Shown: positions 27,203 to 35,480 of the stretch, piece by piece
Layout of the letters: every line of letters starts with the position of its first letter
How positions within the stretch are numbered: the first letter of the stretch is position 1
Assembly (NCBI GenBank): GCA_022823165.1
Contig: JAJDXR010000074.1
Coordinates: 1-60,802, forward strand
Length of the DNA stretch: 60,802 nucleotides
From: Anaerolineae bacterium
GTDB lineage: Bacteria > Chloroflexota > Anaerolineae > Aggregatilineales > Phototrophicaceae
Reading direction: 5' to 3'
Made by a program: the position numbers and the translations under genes
Notes under the pieces: model-generated
The model's input: only the letters and a program-made list of their open reading frames with translations
What the model was told of the DNA's origin: nothing
The model's database searches: none

Positions 27203-28810
27203 CTAGGGCTCCGTCATGGTTTCGGGATCGCGATGCAAGACCAGCACATCAATCGTGAGCGCCAGCGCCGCGCTTGACACGGCGCGCCGCAGGGCTTCAA
27301 CCTGAACCTCGGCCACATCGACGATGCCGGCCCCCGCCACATCGACGAAAGCGCGCTTCATCACATCAAAGCCACCCTTGCTGTCGTCCAGCGTCAGTTG
27401 CGCCATAATCTCGCTGGGGTCATAGCCGGCGTTCGCCAGCAGTTGGCGCATGGGCGCTTCCGCCGCATCGGCCAGCATCAAGCAGGCGGCGCGGCCCTCC
27501 AGGTCGTCATAGCATTCCGCTTCCGCCAGCAGCCAGTCGCGGCAGGCAGCCAGCGCCACCCCGCCACCGGGAATCACGCCGCCGGCGGCCGCGCCGCGTA
27601 AAGCGCGAATGGTGCGTTCGGCCAATTCTTTGCGCTGTCGGATTTCATCTTTGGCGATGCCGCCGACGTAGACTGTCGCCAGGCCGCCGTTGAGTTTACC
27701 CAGGCGACTCAGCGCTCGGGCGCGGGCGTCATCATCTTCTGTCTCGCGATAAGTCTCCCGCAAGCGGCGCGCTTGCTCGCGAATCGCGCGTGGATCGCCC
27801 CTGCCGCTGGCGAAGCCGAAGTTCTTGTCGTCCGCCCAGACCCAGCGCGCCCCGCCAAAGTCAGCTGCTTTGACCGTTTCCAGCGAATCGCCGGCTTTCA
27901 GCAGAATCGGCCGACCGCCGGTCAGCAGGCAGATATCGGCTTGCGCCTGATGCAAATCGCCCGGATGAAATTCATCTATCGTCGTGACGACCGTGCGGAT
28001 CTTGTCGTTAATCCGCTTGTCCAGGACGACCGACAGCCCCTTCTCCGAGATAGACGCTACGACCAGCAGCAGATCTTTGATGCCGCCGCGCAGCGCCAAT
28101 TGCATCAGCGGCACCAGCTCGGCCGGCTCCTCGATTTCCATATCCGTCACCAGAATCGAGGCGTCGTGCAGCTCGGCGACTTGTCGATGCCCGCCGCGCA
28201 GCATTTCTTTCGATTGCGCGCCGCCTTTCCAATAGCAGCCGGCCACATAATTGTATTCCATGCCGCGCCCGTGGCCCTCGCGAACATCGACTTGTCCATG
28301 GGGTCCGATGCTGTGCAAAACTTCAGCGAGGATGCCCGCCATTTCCTCGTCATAACAGACGGAAAACGCCGCTGCCTGGAGCTCGTCTTCGCCGCTGAGA
28401 AAGCGCGTGTCGCTTGTCAGGCGCTCAATCAAGCGCGGCAGCAATTCCGTCAAGCGTCCTCGCAGGCGCATGGGATCGGCGCCGGCTGCGATGTAGCGCA
28501 GCCCCTCGTTGTAGATCTGTTCGTACAAGATGGCTGTGGTAACGACGCCATCGCCGGCCTGTTGATGCATGCGCCACATGACCTGCCGCAAGAGCATGGC
28601 GCCGACGTCTTCGTCCTGCTGCGGCAGCGCGATGAGGCGCCGCGCGATCACGCCGCCGGCGTCCAGCAGCTCCAGTTTGTCCAGGTTCTGCGTGACCGAA
28701 CGGCGCGGCAGCGGTCCCAGCGTCGGCGCTACGGCCTGCGTTAGCGTGGCGATTCCTCGCTGTATGGCGCGCCGTGTCTGCGGCTGATGAATGACCTTGG
28801 GCTGTGGCAT
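27203..28810 (-). CDS. Divergent GroEL/Cpn60-like chaperonin paralogue
   Basis: A 535-residue protein of GroEL length. VAPTLGPLPRRSV corresponds to the GroEL nucleotide site VKVTLGPKGRNVV. AGDGVVTTAIL matches GDGTTTAT with the catalytic Asp kept. GGVIPGGGVAL matches the C-terminal GGVVAGGGVAL. Conservation elsewhere is low: the apical region has HQAQADICLLTGGRPI where GroEL has the AVKAPGFGDRR region. The Gly/Met-rich C-terminal tail is missing; the end is LVLHRDPETMTEP. No groES is nearby and no CIRCE element is seen upstream, so this is not the housekeeping chaperonin. It may be a specialised folding machine or a chaperonin-derived protein with its BNR partner. Whether it forms a double ring is unknown. 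Confidence 0.82.
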   Translation of the reverse strand: MPQPKVIHQPQTRRAIQRGIATLTQAVAPTLGPLPRRSVTQNLDKLELLDAGGVIARRLIALPQQDEDVGAMLLRQVMWRMHQQAGDGVVTTAILYEQIYNEGLRYIAAGADPMRLRGRLTELLPRLIERLTSDTRFLSGEDELQAAAFSVCYDEEMAGILAEVLHSIGPHGQVDVREGHGRGMEYNYVAGCYWKGGAQSKEMLRGGHRQVAELHDASILVTDMEIEEPAELVPLMQLALRGGIKDLLLVVASISEKGLSVVLDKRINDKIRTVVTTIDEFHPGDLHQAQADICLLTGGRPILLKAGDSLETVKAADFGGARWVWADDKNFGFASGRGDPRAIREQARRLRETYRETEDDDARARALSRLGKLNGGLATVYVGGIAKDEIRQRKELAERTIRALRGAAAGGVIPGGGVALAACRDWLLAEAECYDDLEGRAACLMLADAAEAPMRQLLANAGYDPSEIMAQLTLDDSKGGFDVMKRAFVDVAGAGIVDVAEVQVEALRRAVSSAALALTIDVLVLHRDPETMTEP

Positions 28811-28921
28811 AGCGCCTTGTCAGGCCTGCTTTGATTCTTGCTGCGCCGGAAAATAAGAAAAGAGCGACAAGCTTTCTACTGTCCGCGAATGACGGCGATG
28901 GCGCTTGACGCGCATTGGGAG

Positions 28922-28950
28922 ATAATAAACTTGTATGCCCGCGTGGGCAA
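28922..28950 (-). promoter_or_regulatory. Promoter of the GroEL-like/BNR/fucosidase D run
   Basis: On the minus strand TTGCCC (28945-28950) precedes TATTAT (28922-28927) by 17 bases. The expected start is near 28915, giving a leader of about 105 bases. The 384-base gap 28811-29194 also holds the divergent promoter at 29012. I see no HrcA/CIRCE repeat in it. Confidence 0.5.
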
Positions 28951-29011
28951 GGCGGGTTCTCGGCGTTTCAGGTGCTTCAGTCAAACGAGATCGCCTTTGT
29001 CGACTGCCTCT

Positions 29012-29040
29012 TTGACAAATTCGCATTCCTCGACTATTAT
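29012..29040 (+). promoter_or_regulatory. Promoter of the ABC sugar-transport operon
   Basis: A perfect TTGACA (29012-29017), a 17-base spacer and TATTAT (29035-29040, 5 of 6) form a strong sigma70-type promoter about 155 bases before the ATG. A second TTGACA at 29128-29133 has no good -10. Confidence 0.7.
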
Positions 29041-29194
29041 CTGAGACACGTCCGCATCGGCGCGCCAAAATCATAATGCGCCGCATGTCGATTGCCTTGT
29101 GTTGAGATCTTGTCGAAGGAGGCGCCTTTGACAATTGTGATGAGCGGAAGCAGATATTAATTTGCCCGGGAATAACTATGGAAAGGAAAAACAC

Positions 29195-30511
29195 ATGAGC
29201 ACTGAAAAACTTTCACGCCGCGCATTTTTGAAGCTCGCGGCCGCCAGCGGTTCCGGCGTCGCGCTCGCGGGGCTGGGTCCCTTGAGCAGCATCGCCAGCG
29301 CCCAGGACCAGGTCGAATTGACCTTTGGACGCCACTGGGAAGCGGCATTCCGCCCCCGCCAGGCCGAATACGATGAAGGCTTCATGGAGCGTCATCCGGA
29401 CATCAAGATCAACATCACCTACAACACCTGGGCTGACCACAACAACGTGGTTCCGGCTTGGGCAGCCGCCGGCACCTTGCCCGATATCATCTACGTCCAC
29501 GGCAGCCGCGCCACGCCCTGGGCGCATGAGGGCATCATCATCGATATTCATGACATCGTCACGGCTGACGAAGAATTCAATGTCGATGGCATGTGGGAAG
29601 AATCGGTGCGTCTGTACCGCGTCGACGGCCGCATCCACGCGCTTCCCTACGACCACGGTCCGATCATCCTGGGTTACAACAAGGACATGTTCGATGCCGC
29701 GGGTATGGACTACCCCAGCGAAGACTGGACCATGGAAGATATGGCGGCCGCAGCAGTCGAGTTGACAGATCCTGACGCTGGCGTCTGGGGCTGGGACGGC
29801 CGTCTCGACCTTGGCAACGGCGGCGGCGGTTTCTTCACGGGCGCCTGGGGCGGCGTCCACATGAACGAAGATGAAACTGAAATGACGATGGATACGCCCG
29901 AAGTTCGCGCGGCGCTCAACCATTGGTACAAACTGATCCATGAAGACAAGGTCGGGGCGAGCTTTACAGAAGCGGAGTCATTCCCCAACTCGCAGCCCTT
30001 CCGCGCCGGCGTCGCCGCCATGGGACATATTGCCACCTGGAGTACGCCCAGCATGCGCGCGCTGGCGAACTTCGAGTGGGATGTCGCGCCCACGCCGATG
30101 GGCGCGGACGGCTCGCGCTATACCGGCGCCTTCGGCAGCGGCTACGGCATCACGCCGACCAGCGACAAGCCGGACACCGCCTGGACCTACCTGCGCGAAT
30201 ACCTCTCGCTTGACGGCATGATCTTCATGTGGAGCCTCTCGGGCCGCGGTTCACCGGCCCGTCCGGAAGGCCTGGAAGTCTGGCTGAATTCCGACCCGGC
30301 GCCACCCAATGGGCATTACTTCCTGGAAGCGATGTTCGATTATGCGGTGACGGGCCCGCCCTTCCAGTCGCTGGCGGCCGCACAGGTGAGCAACGTGCTT
30401 TCAACGCAAGCGGAACTGCTTCGTTTGGGCGAATCTTCCGTTGATGAAGCGATCGCTGCCATCACCGAACAGGGCCAGGCTGCCCTCGACGCCGTCGCCG
30501 ATGACATGTAG
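29195..30511 (+). CDS. ABC transporter sugar-binding protein (family 1), Tat-exported
   Basis: A 438-residue extracellular solute-binding protein. GGAAAGGA lies eight bases upstream of the ATG at 29195. The N-terminus LSRRAFLKLAAASGSG is a twin-arginine signal, followed by a hydrophobic stretch and an ASAQ cleavage site near residue 33. No lipobox Cys is present. The mature part begins VELTFGRHW and has the TLPDIIYVHG and ITPTSDKPDTAWTYL segments of family 1 (MalE/UgpB-like) oligosaccharide-binding proteins. Tat export suggests folding before secretion. In a monoderm cell the protein needs retention by the permeases or another tether. It is followed by two permease genes; an ATPase gene is absent. 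Confidence 0.92.
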   Translation: MSTEKLSRRAFLKLAAASGSGVALAGLGPLSSIASAQDQVELTFGRHWEAAFRPRQAEYDEGFMERHPDIKINITYNTWADHNNVVPAWAAAGTLPDIIYVHGSRATPWAHEGIIIDIHDIVTADEEFNVDGMWEESVRLYRVDGRIHALPYDHGPIILGYNKDMFDAAGMDYPSEDWTMEDMAAAAVELTDPDAGVWGWDGRLDLGNGGGGFFTGAWGGVHMNEDETEMTMDTPEVRAALNHWYKLIHEDKVGASFTEAESFPNSQPFRAGVAAMGHIATWSTPSMRALANFEWDVAPTPMGADGSRYTGAFGSGYGITPTSDKPDTAWTYLREYLSLDGMIFMWSLSGRGSPARPEGLEVWLNSDPAPPNGHYFLEAMFDYAVTGPPFQSLAAAQVSNVLSTQAELLRLGESSVDEAIAAITEQGQAALDAVADDM

Positions 30512-30537
30512 TTCTCTGCTGTAGACTGCACAATTCT

Positions 30538-30564
30538 GAGGGAGATTGCTCCGCAGTCTCCCTC
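30538..30564 (+). other. Intercistronic stem-loop between binding protein and permease
   Basis: GAGGGAGA pairs perfectly with TCTCCCTC (30538-30545 and 30557-30564) around an 11-base loop that can extend the stem with TGC/GCA. There is no strong T-run. The position, between the binding-protein and permease genes, is where mRNA-stabilising or partial-termination hairpins set a high binding protein to permease ratio in other sugar ABC operons. Confidence 0.6.
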
Positions 30565-30598
30565 AATTTCGTAGACCAAAATAGCGAGCGCTGAATCT

Positions 30599-31510
30599 AT
30601 GTTGCGAAAATACTTCCCGGCAATCTCGGCCTCCGCCCGGCGCGAAGAGCGCATATTCTATCTGTTTATTCTGCCCTGGCTGTTCGGCTTGGTGGTCTTC
30701 AGTATCGGTCCCGTTTTCGGCATGCTGGGTTTGAGCTTCACAGACTGGCGCATCTCGCTGGACAACCTGCAATTTGTGGGCTTGGAGAATTACACGAAAT
30801 TATTTGCCGATCCCATATTCTGGACATCGGTGGGCAATACGCTCTACATAGTAGTGGGGCGGGTGGTTTTTGGCACCTCGTTTGCGCTGCTGCTGGCGAT
30901 TTTGCTCAATCAAAAGGTGCCGGGCATACCCTTCTTCCGCGCCGTCTATTATCTGCCGACGGTGACGGCCGGCGTGGCCGTGGCGCTGGTGTGGATTTGG
31001 ATATTCAATCCTCGCCTGGGCATCCTGAATTACAGCTTGAAGCAGATCGGCATCCAGGGTCCGAATTGGATATTCAGCAAGACCTGGGTCAAGCCGTCGT
31101 TGATTTTAATGAGCTTGTTCTCGGTCGGTCCCAACATGATTATTTTGCTGGCGGGTTTGCAGGGGGTGCCGAAAGAACTCTACGAATCAGCTGAGATTGA
31201 CGGCGCGGGTCATTGGGCGAAGTTCAAGAATGTCACGCTGCCCATGCTTTCGCCGGTCTTATTCTTTGTCATCATCATTTCCGTCGTCAGTTCCTTCCAA
31301 AACTTCACCGAAATCCGCGTAATGACGGAAGGAGGTCCCGGCGAATCCAGCAACGTCTTGATTTGGTACCTGTGGGAGAACGCCTTCATATTCCTGCAGC
31401 TGGGCGTGGCGGCCGCCGTCGCCTGGATCATGTTTGTCATTCTCATGGCGTTGACCGGCATTCAGTTCCGCGTGGGCCGGCGCTGGGTCTATTACGAGGG
31501 TGAAGCCTGA
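30599..31510 (+). CDS. ABC sugar permease, MalF/UgpA type
   Basis: A 303-residue inner-membrane permease with six hydrophobic segments. The first begins FYLFILPWLFGLVVF. The EAA loop that contacts the ATPase is visible as ELYESAEIDGAGHWAKFKNV at about residues 195-215. The signature RAVYYLPTVTAGVAVALVW is typical of the MalF/UgpA group for carbohydrate importers. The gene follows the binding protein after the stem-loop, and its stop overlaps the ATG of the second permease. Only a weak ribosome binding site is seen, in line with lower expression than the binding protein. The cargo is likely an oligosaccharide; fucosylated glycans are inferred from context. Confidence 0.93.
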   Translation: MLRKYFPAISASARREERIFYLFILPWLFGLVVFSIGPVFGMLGLSFTDWRISLDNLQFVGLENYTKLFADPIFWTSVGNTLYIVVGRVVFGTSFALLLAILLNQKVPGIPFFRAVYYLPTVTAGVAVALVWIWIFNPRLGILNYSLKQIGIQGPNWIFSKTWVKPSLILMSLFSVGPNMIILLAGLQGVPKELYESAEIDGAGHWAKFKNVTLPMLSPVLFFVIIISVVSSFQNFTEIRVMTEGGPGESSNVLIWYLWENAFIFLQLGVAAAVAWIMFVILMALTGIQFRVGRRWVYYEGEA

Positions 31511-32397
31511 TGGCGCCGCGCAAACGCAAACAAGACGTCTCCTGGCGCAAGTCCATCAAGGGCCGCCACGCAATCGGCATCATCATCACCTTCGCCTTGC
31601 TGATTCCGCTCGGCATCGCCTTTATCTTGCCCTTCATCGTCATGGTGTCAACGGCGCTGAAACCGCTCAATCAGGTTTTCGCCTTTCCGCCGCGTCTGAT
31701 CCCGGAAACCGTGCAGTGGGAGAATTTCGCCGACGGCTGGTACGGTTACGGCTACGTCAACTTCACCACTTGCACCTGGAATTCACTCAAAATCACCGTC
31801 AACAACATCATCGGCAATTTGGTCTCCTGTACATTGGCGGCTTATGCCTTCGCGCGCTTGAAAGCCCGGGGCAAGAACTTCTTCTTCGCCATCGTGCTGG
31901 CGACCATGCTACTGCCTAATGAAGCGCTGGTGGTGCCTCAGTATATCCTGTTCAACAAGTTGGGTTGGCTGGATACGCATCTGCCGCTGATGGTGCCGCC
32001 CTGGTTTGGTTGGGCTTTCTTCATCTTCCTGCTGCGGCAATTCTTCCTGACGATACCGGAAGAGCTGATCGACGCCGCCAAGATCGACGGCGCCGGGCAT
32101 GCGCGCATCTTGCTGCAGATATTCATCCCGCTGTCCAAACCGGCGCTGGCGACCCTGGCCATCTTCGCCTTCATCGGCAATTGGAACAACTTCTTCGGAC
32201 CGCTGCTCTACCTGCGCACTCCCGATGTACAGACCCTGCCGGTTTGCCTGGTGCAGTATCAAGGCGCTTACGGCAATACCGAATGGCATCTGATGATGGC
32301 CGTGGCCACCATTGCGGTTATTCCCGTGCTGCTGGTCTTCATCTTCGGGCAGCGCTATTTTGTCGAAGGCATCGCGACATCCGGCGTCAAGGGCTAA
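31510..32397 (+). CDS. ABC sugar permease, MalG/UgpE type
   Basis: A 295-residue partner permease with six hydrophobic segments. The TM1 region is IGIIITFALLIPLGIAFILP, with VMVSTALKPLNQVF after it as in MalG/UgpE proteins. The EAA loop reads ELIDAAKIDGAGHARILLQI. The ATG shares one base with the TGA of the upstream permease (TGATGG), so translation is coupled. The C-terminus FGQRYFVEGIATSGVKG is the conserved end of this family. No nucleotide-binding subunit follows. The system probably shares an MsmK/UgpC-like ATPase encoded elsewhere, as is common for Chloroflexota and Gram-positive carbohydrate importers. Confidence 0.93.
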   Translation: MAPRKRKQDVSWRKSIKGRHAIGIIITFALLIPLGIAFILPFIVMVSTALKPLNQVFAFPPRLIPETVQWENFADGWYGYGYVNFTTCTWNSLKITVNNIIGNLVSCTLAAYAFARLKARGKNFFFAIVLATMLLPNEALVVPQYILFNKLGWLDTHLPLMVPPWFGWAFFIFLLRQFFLTIPEELIDAAKIDGAGHARILLQIFIPLSKPALATLAIFAFIGNWNNFFGPLLYLRTPDVQTLPVCLVQYQGAYGNTEWHLMMAVATIAVIPVLLVFIFGQRYFVEGIATSGVKG

Positions 32398-32399
32398 AT

Positions 32400-32420
32400 T
32401 TCACCACAGATGCACAGAGA
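32400..32420 (+). repeat. Degenerate CACAGAG-type intergenic repeat
   Basis: TTCACCACAGATGCACAGAG begins three bases after the permease stop and lies 30 bases before the next gene. It matches the repeat at 13576-13604 on the other strand at most positions. Confidence 0.55.
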
Positions 32421-32449
32421 TAATATTCAGCTTCTGTTATCATCGTCGC

Positions 32450-34051
32450 ATGAAGTCCGCTGCACACCTCGCCATAGTGATTCTCTGCGTCACGCTGCTC
32501 ACCGCCATCGGCAAGCTCGAGCCTTTCGTTGATGTCAGCGAAGCCGCCGGCCTGACCGCAACCCATCGCGGCCACTGGGAACTCTTTGAAGATGACTTCG
32601 CCAGCGGCTACCTGGGCATCGGCCAAGCCTGGGGCGATTATGACCGCGATGGCTGGCTCGACCTCTACGTCACTGGCAATCGCGATCCCAGCGTCTTGTA
32701 TCGCAATAATGGCGCGGGCGCCTTTGTCGTCTCCCAGCTGTCGCCGCAGGTGGCGCTGGAAGACGGCGAAACCGGCGGCGCGGTCTGGGCTGATTACGAC
32801 AATGACGGCTGGCTCGACTTGTATGTGCTGAATCACGGCGCCAACACGCTCTTCCGCAACGACGGCGGTCGCGGCTTCCGCGATGTGACCGCGCGGGCCG
32901 GCGTCGGCGATGCCGGCAAGGGCACAACCGCGACCTGGGGCGATTACGATGGCGACAGCTTTCTGGACTTGTACGTCGTCAACTGGTCCTGCTTCCCCGA
33001 GTGCGGCGACCCCAATATCACGCGCGAACACGATGAAGCGCGCGATACGCTCTTTCGCAATCGCGGCGATGGCAGCTTCGAGGACGTCACCCGCCTGCTG
33101 GATTACGATTTGCTGCTGGGCGCGGGCTTCAGCGCCAGCTTCACCGATTACGACAACGACGGCGACGCCGACATTTACGTGGTCAACGACCAGTTCAAAA
33201 ATATGCTGGGCAATATCCTCTGGCGCAACGACGGCGCCGGCTGCGGTGGCTGGTGTTTCAGCGAAGTTTCCATCGAAGCGGGCGCCCGCACCTTCATCCA
33301 TGGCATGGGGCTGGCGGTCGGCGATTACGATAACGACCTCGATCTCGATTTCTACTTTTCCGACATGGTGAATGGCATGGTGCTGCTGCAGAACCAGGGC
33401 GACGGCAGCTTTGACGATATGGCGGAAGAAGCCGGCGTGGTGGTTGGCCCCAGCAGCGCGGTTGGCTGGGGTACGGTCTTCTTTGATTATGACAACGACA
33501 GCTGGCTGGATCTCTACCTCACAGCCACCGAATTCATCCAGTTCGATATCGAATCCGGGCCCGAGGGCATGATGTTCGAGTATCGCGACTTCTTATTCAA
33601 GAATCGCGGCGACGGCACGTTCGCTGACGCCACGCCACAAGACTGGTTGGTCAACTTGAAGCCAAGCATGGGCTTGGCCTACGCCGATTATGACAAGGAC
33701 GGCTTCCTTGATTTTGTGCTGGGCAACTGGAACGAGGGCTACCGGCTCTACCGCAATACCGGCGCCATCGGCAAGTCCAACAACTGGCTCAACATTCGTC
33801 TGATTGGCGGCGGCGATGTGAATCGCGATGCCATCGGCGCGCGGGTCACGGTTACCACCGATGACGGCCGCCAACTGCTGCAAGAGGTCAAGAGCGGCTC
33901 AAGCCTGGGCGCGGGCAATGACACGGCGCTGCACTTCGGCCTGGGCGAGTCGAACGCGCGCGAGTTGAGCGTCCGCTGGCCCAACGGCGTTCAAGAGACG
34001 CTGAGCGATGTCGCCGTCAATCAGTTTTTGGAAGTCGCGTATTTGGACTAG
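32450..34051 (+). CDS. Secreted FG-GAP (VCBS) repeat protein with ASPIC/UnbV C-terminal domain
   Basis: A 533-residue protein; the ATG at 32450 opens a clear signal peptide (AHLAIVILCVTLLTAIG). At least seven calcium-binding FG-GAP/integrin-type motifs follow (DYDRDGWLDLYV, DYDNDGWLDLYV, DYDGDSFLDLYV, DYDNDGDADIYV, DYDNDLDLDFYF, DYDNDSWLDLYL, DYDKDGFLDFVL), enough for a seven-bladed propeller. The last 90 residues form an ASPIC/UnbV domain, with NWLNIRLIGG, GARVTVTTDDG and SVRWPNGVQETL. Such proteins are extracellular and often bind surfaces or glycans; the exact role is unknown. It starts 52 bases after the ABC permease, so it may be cotranscribed and help capture substrate, which is inference. 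Confidence 0.88.
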   Translation: MKSAAHLAIVILCVTLLTAIGKLEPFVDVSEAAGLTATHRGHWELFEDDFASGYLGIGQAWGDYDRDGWLDLYVTGNRDPSVLYRNNGAGAFVVSQLSPQVALEDGETGGAVWADYDNDGWLDLYVLNHGANTLFRNDGGRGFRDVTARAGVGDAGKGTTATWGDYDGDSFLDLYVVNWSCFPECGDPNITREHDEARDTLFRNRGDGSFEDVTRLLDYDLLLGAGFSASFTDYDNDGDADIYVVNDQFKNMLGNILWRNDGAGCGGWCFSEVSIEAGARTFIHGMGLAVGDYDNDLDLDFYFSDMVNGMVLLQNQGDGSFDDMAEEAGVVVGPSSAVGWGTVFFDYDNDSWLDLYLTATEFIQFDIESGPEGMMFEYRDFLFKNRGDGTFADATPQDWLVNLKPSMGLAYADYDKDGFLDFVLGNWNEGYRLYRNTGAIGKSNNWLNIRLIGGGDVNRDAIGARVTVTTDDGRQLLQEVKSGSSLGAGNDTALHFGLGESNARELSVRWPNGVQETLSDVAVNQFLEVAYLD

Positions 34052-34072
34052 AGACCGCCAGCATTGACGCTT

Positions 34073-34156
34073 GTAGGGGCGGCCTGCCAGGTCGCCTGCT
34101 AGCGCATCCGCGGAATAGCCTGCGCTTAGGTGGGCGAGCCACTGGCTCGCCCCTAC
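34073..34156. repeat. GGGGCG-type intergenic inverted-repeat element (copy 1)
   Basis: The 84-base element starts GTAGGGGC and ends GCCCCTAC, its exact reverse complement. An inner half on each side forms its own short palindrome (GGCCTGCCAGGTCGCC on the left, GGCGAGCCACTGGCTCGCC on the right). It lies between the 3' ends of converging genes. Related copies are at 36743 and 51175. Confidence 0.75.
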
Positions 34157-34180
34157 CGAGCGTTCATTCATGGCGCAGAT

Positions 34181-35422
34181 TTACGACTTCAAATACAGCT
34201 TAATCACCGGGACTTCGGTCCGCGGCTGTATCACCGGCAGCTGCAGTGTGGCGGAATTTGACTCGTCCACGCTGAAGTGAATCTCGCTGCCATCGTGCAG
34301 GAATTCGGCGTATTCGATTTGATTGCCGATGTCGTCGATGTGCAGATGGCGGAAAGGATAGGCGAAGATATGCGCGTAGAGCAGGTCGCCATTCTGTGTC
34401 AGGCGGCAGTCTTGCGGCGCTTTTAGCGCGCTGGCTGTGCAGCCGTAGATGGACTCGCTGTGCTGATGCATCCAGTCGCCATAAACGCGCAGGGCGTCTT
34501 CGGCGCGGCTGTCCAATTCGCCCAGGGCGGTCGGCCCCACATTCATCAGCAGATTGCCGCCGCTGGCGACCGTGTTGACCAGCATGCGAATCAGCTGACC
34601 CGGGCTTTTCCAGGTGGCTTCGTCGCGGTGATAACCCCAGGAGCCGCTGAAGGTCTGGCAGGTCTCCCAGACGACTGGTTGGCTATCGACATGCACCCAC
34701 TCGCGCGGCTGGAATTGCTCGGGCGTGTAGATGTCGGCCGACGAGGGCAGGTCGAGCCGGTTATTGATGATGATTTCGGGCTGCAGCGAGCGGCTCAGTG
34801 CTTCCAATCCGGCGCTGTCCCAATCGTCGCGCCCCTTGCCATCCGGCCCCGGGTAAGAGAAGTCGTACCAGATCACATCGATTTTGCCGAAGTTAGTGAG
34901 CAGCTCGCGCACTTGATTCTTCATGTAGGCGCGGTATTTGCTCATGGCGCGGCCTTGGTTGAGCGCGGCGCGGTCGGGATGGTTGCGCTGCGAATGGCGC
35001 ATGTCGACGGTGAAATCGGGATGATGCCAGTCGATCAGCGAATAGTAGAAGCCGATCTTCAAGCCGCGGCTGCGGAAGGCGCGTACGACTTCTTGAAGCA
35101 GATCTTTGCCCCAGGGCGTGTTGGTCGCTTTGTAATCGGTGTGCTGTGAATCCCATAGGCAGAAGCCCTCGTGATGTTTCGAGGTGATGACCATGTATTT
35201 CATGCCGGCGGCCTGCGCCAGCTCCGCCCAGCGATCGGGATCAAAGCGCTTGGGATTGAAATACTTGAAGTAGGGCGCGTATTGCTCGTCGGTCAGTTCT
35301 TCGCGGTTTTTCACCCACTCGTGGCGCGCCGGCAGCGCATATAGTCCCCAATGAATGAACATGCCAAAGCGGTCGTTCACAAACCAGTCGGTATTCCCCT
35401 TGGTCGGCTTGGGCTGATACAT
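34181..35422 (-). CDS. Alpha-L-fucosidase, GH29 (copy E)
   Basis: A 413-residue GH29 enzyme, with AGGAGG eight bases before the ATG at 35422. FGMFIHWGLYALPARHEW and TSKHHEGFCLWDS are barrel motifs. VIWYDFSYPG gives nucleophile Asp187. It is the smallest copy and has a short C-terminal beta domain. The HHEG form replaces the HHDG of the other copies. Closely similar proteins are often found beside sugar-acid metabolism genes. No signal peptide. It lies 58 bases after the Ldh-type oxidoreductase gene on the same strand, so the two likely form an operon that couples defucosylation to oxidation. Confidence 0.92.
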   Translation of the reverse strand: MYQPKPTKGNTDWFVNDRFGMFIHWGLYALPARHEWVKNREELTDEQYAPYFKYFNPKRFDPDRWAELAQAAGMKYMVITSKHHEGFCLWDSQHTDYKATNTPWGKDLLQEVVRAFRSRGLKIGFYYSLIDWHHPDFTVDMRHSQRNHPDRAALNQGRAMSKYRAYMKNQVRELLTNFGKIDVIWYDFSYPGPDGKGRDDWDSAGLEALSRSLQPEIIINNRLDLPSSADIYTPEQFQPREWVHVDSQPVVWETCQTFSGSWGYHRDEATWKSPGQLIRMLVNTVASGGNLLMNVGPTALGELDSRAEDALRVYGDWMHQHSESIYGCTASALKAPQDCRLTQNGDLLYAHIFAYPFRHLHIDDIGNQIEYAEFLHDGSEIHFSVDESNSATLQLPVIQPRTEVPVIKLYLKS

Positions 35423-35480
35423 TGCGCGGGCCTCCTTCTCTGCTTAACGCGAACAATCTCCAGCAATTGTAGCGTCAGAT

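Noticed and set aside
28811..28990. Search for a CIRCE element (TTAGCACTC-N9-GAGTGCTAA) before the GroEL-like gene.
   Set aside because: No such inverted repeat is present, so heat-shock regulation by HrcA is not supported.
29128..29160. AATTGTGATGAGCGG upstream of the binding-protein gene, similar to the E. coli lac operator.
   Set aside because: The match covers only one half-site and the sequence is not palindromic, so the resemblance is probably chance.
28820..29194. A 124-codon minus-strand frame in the divergent promoter region.
   Set aside because: It covers both predicted promoters and has an irregular Arg/Ser-rich sequence without a ribosome binding site.
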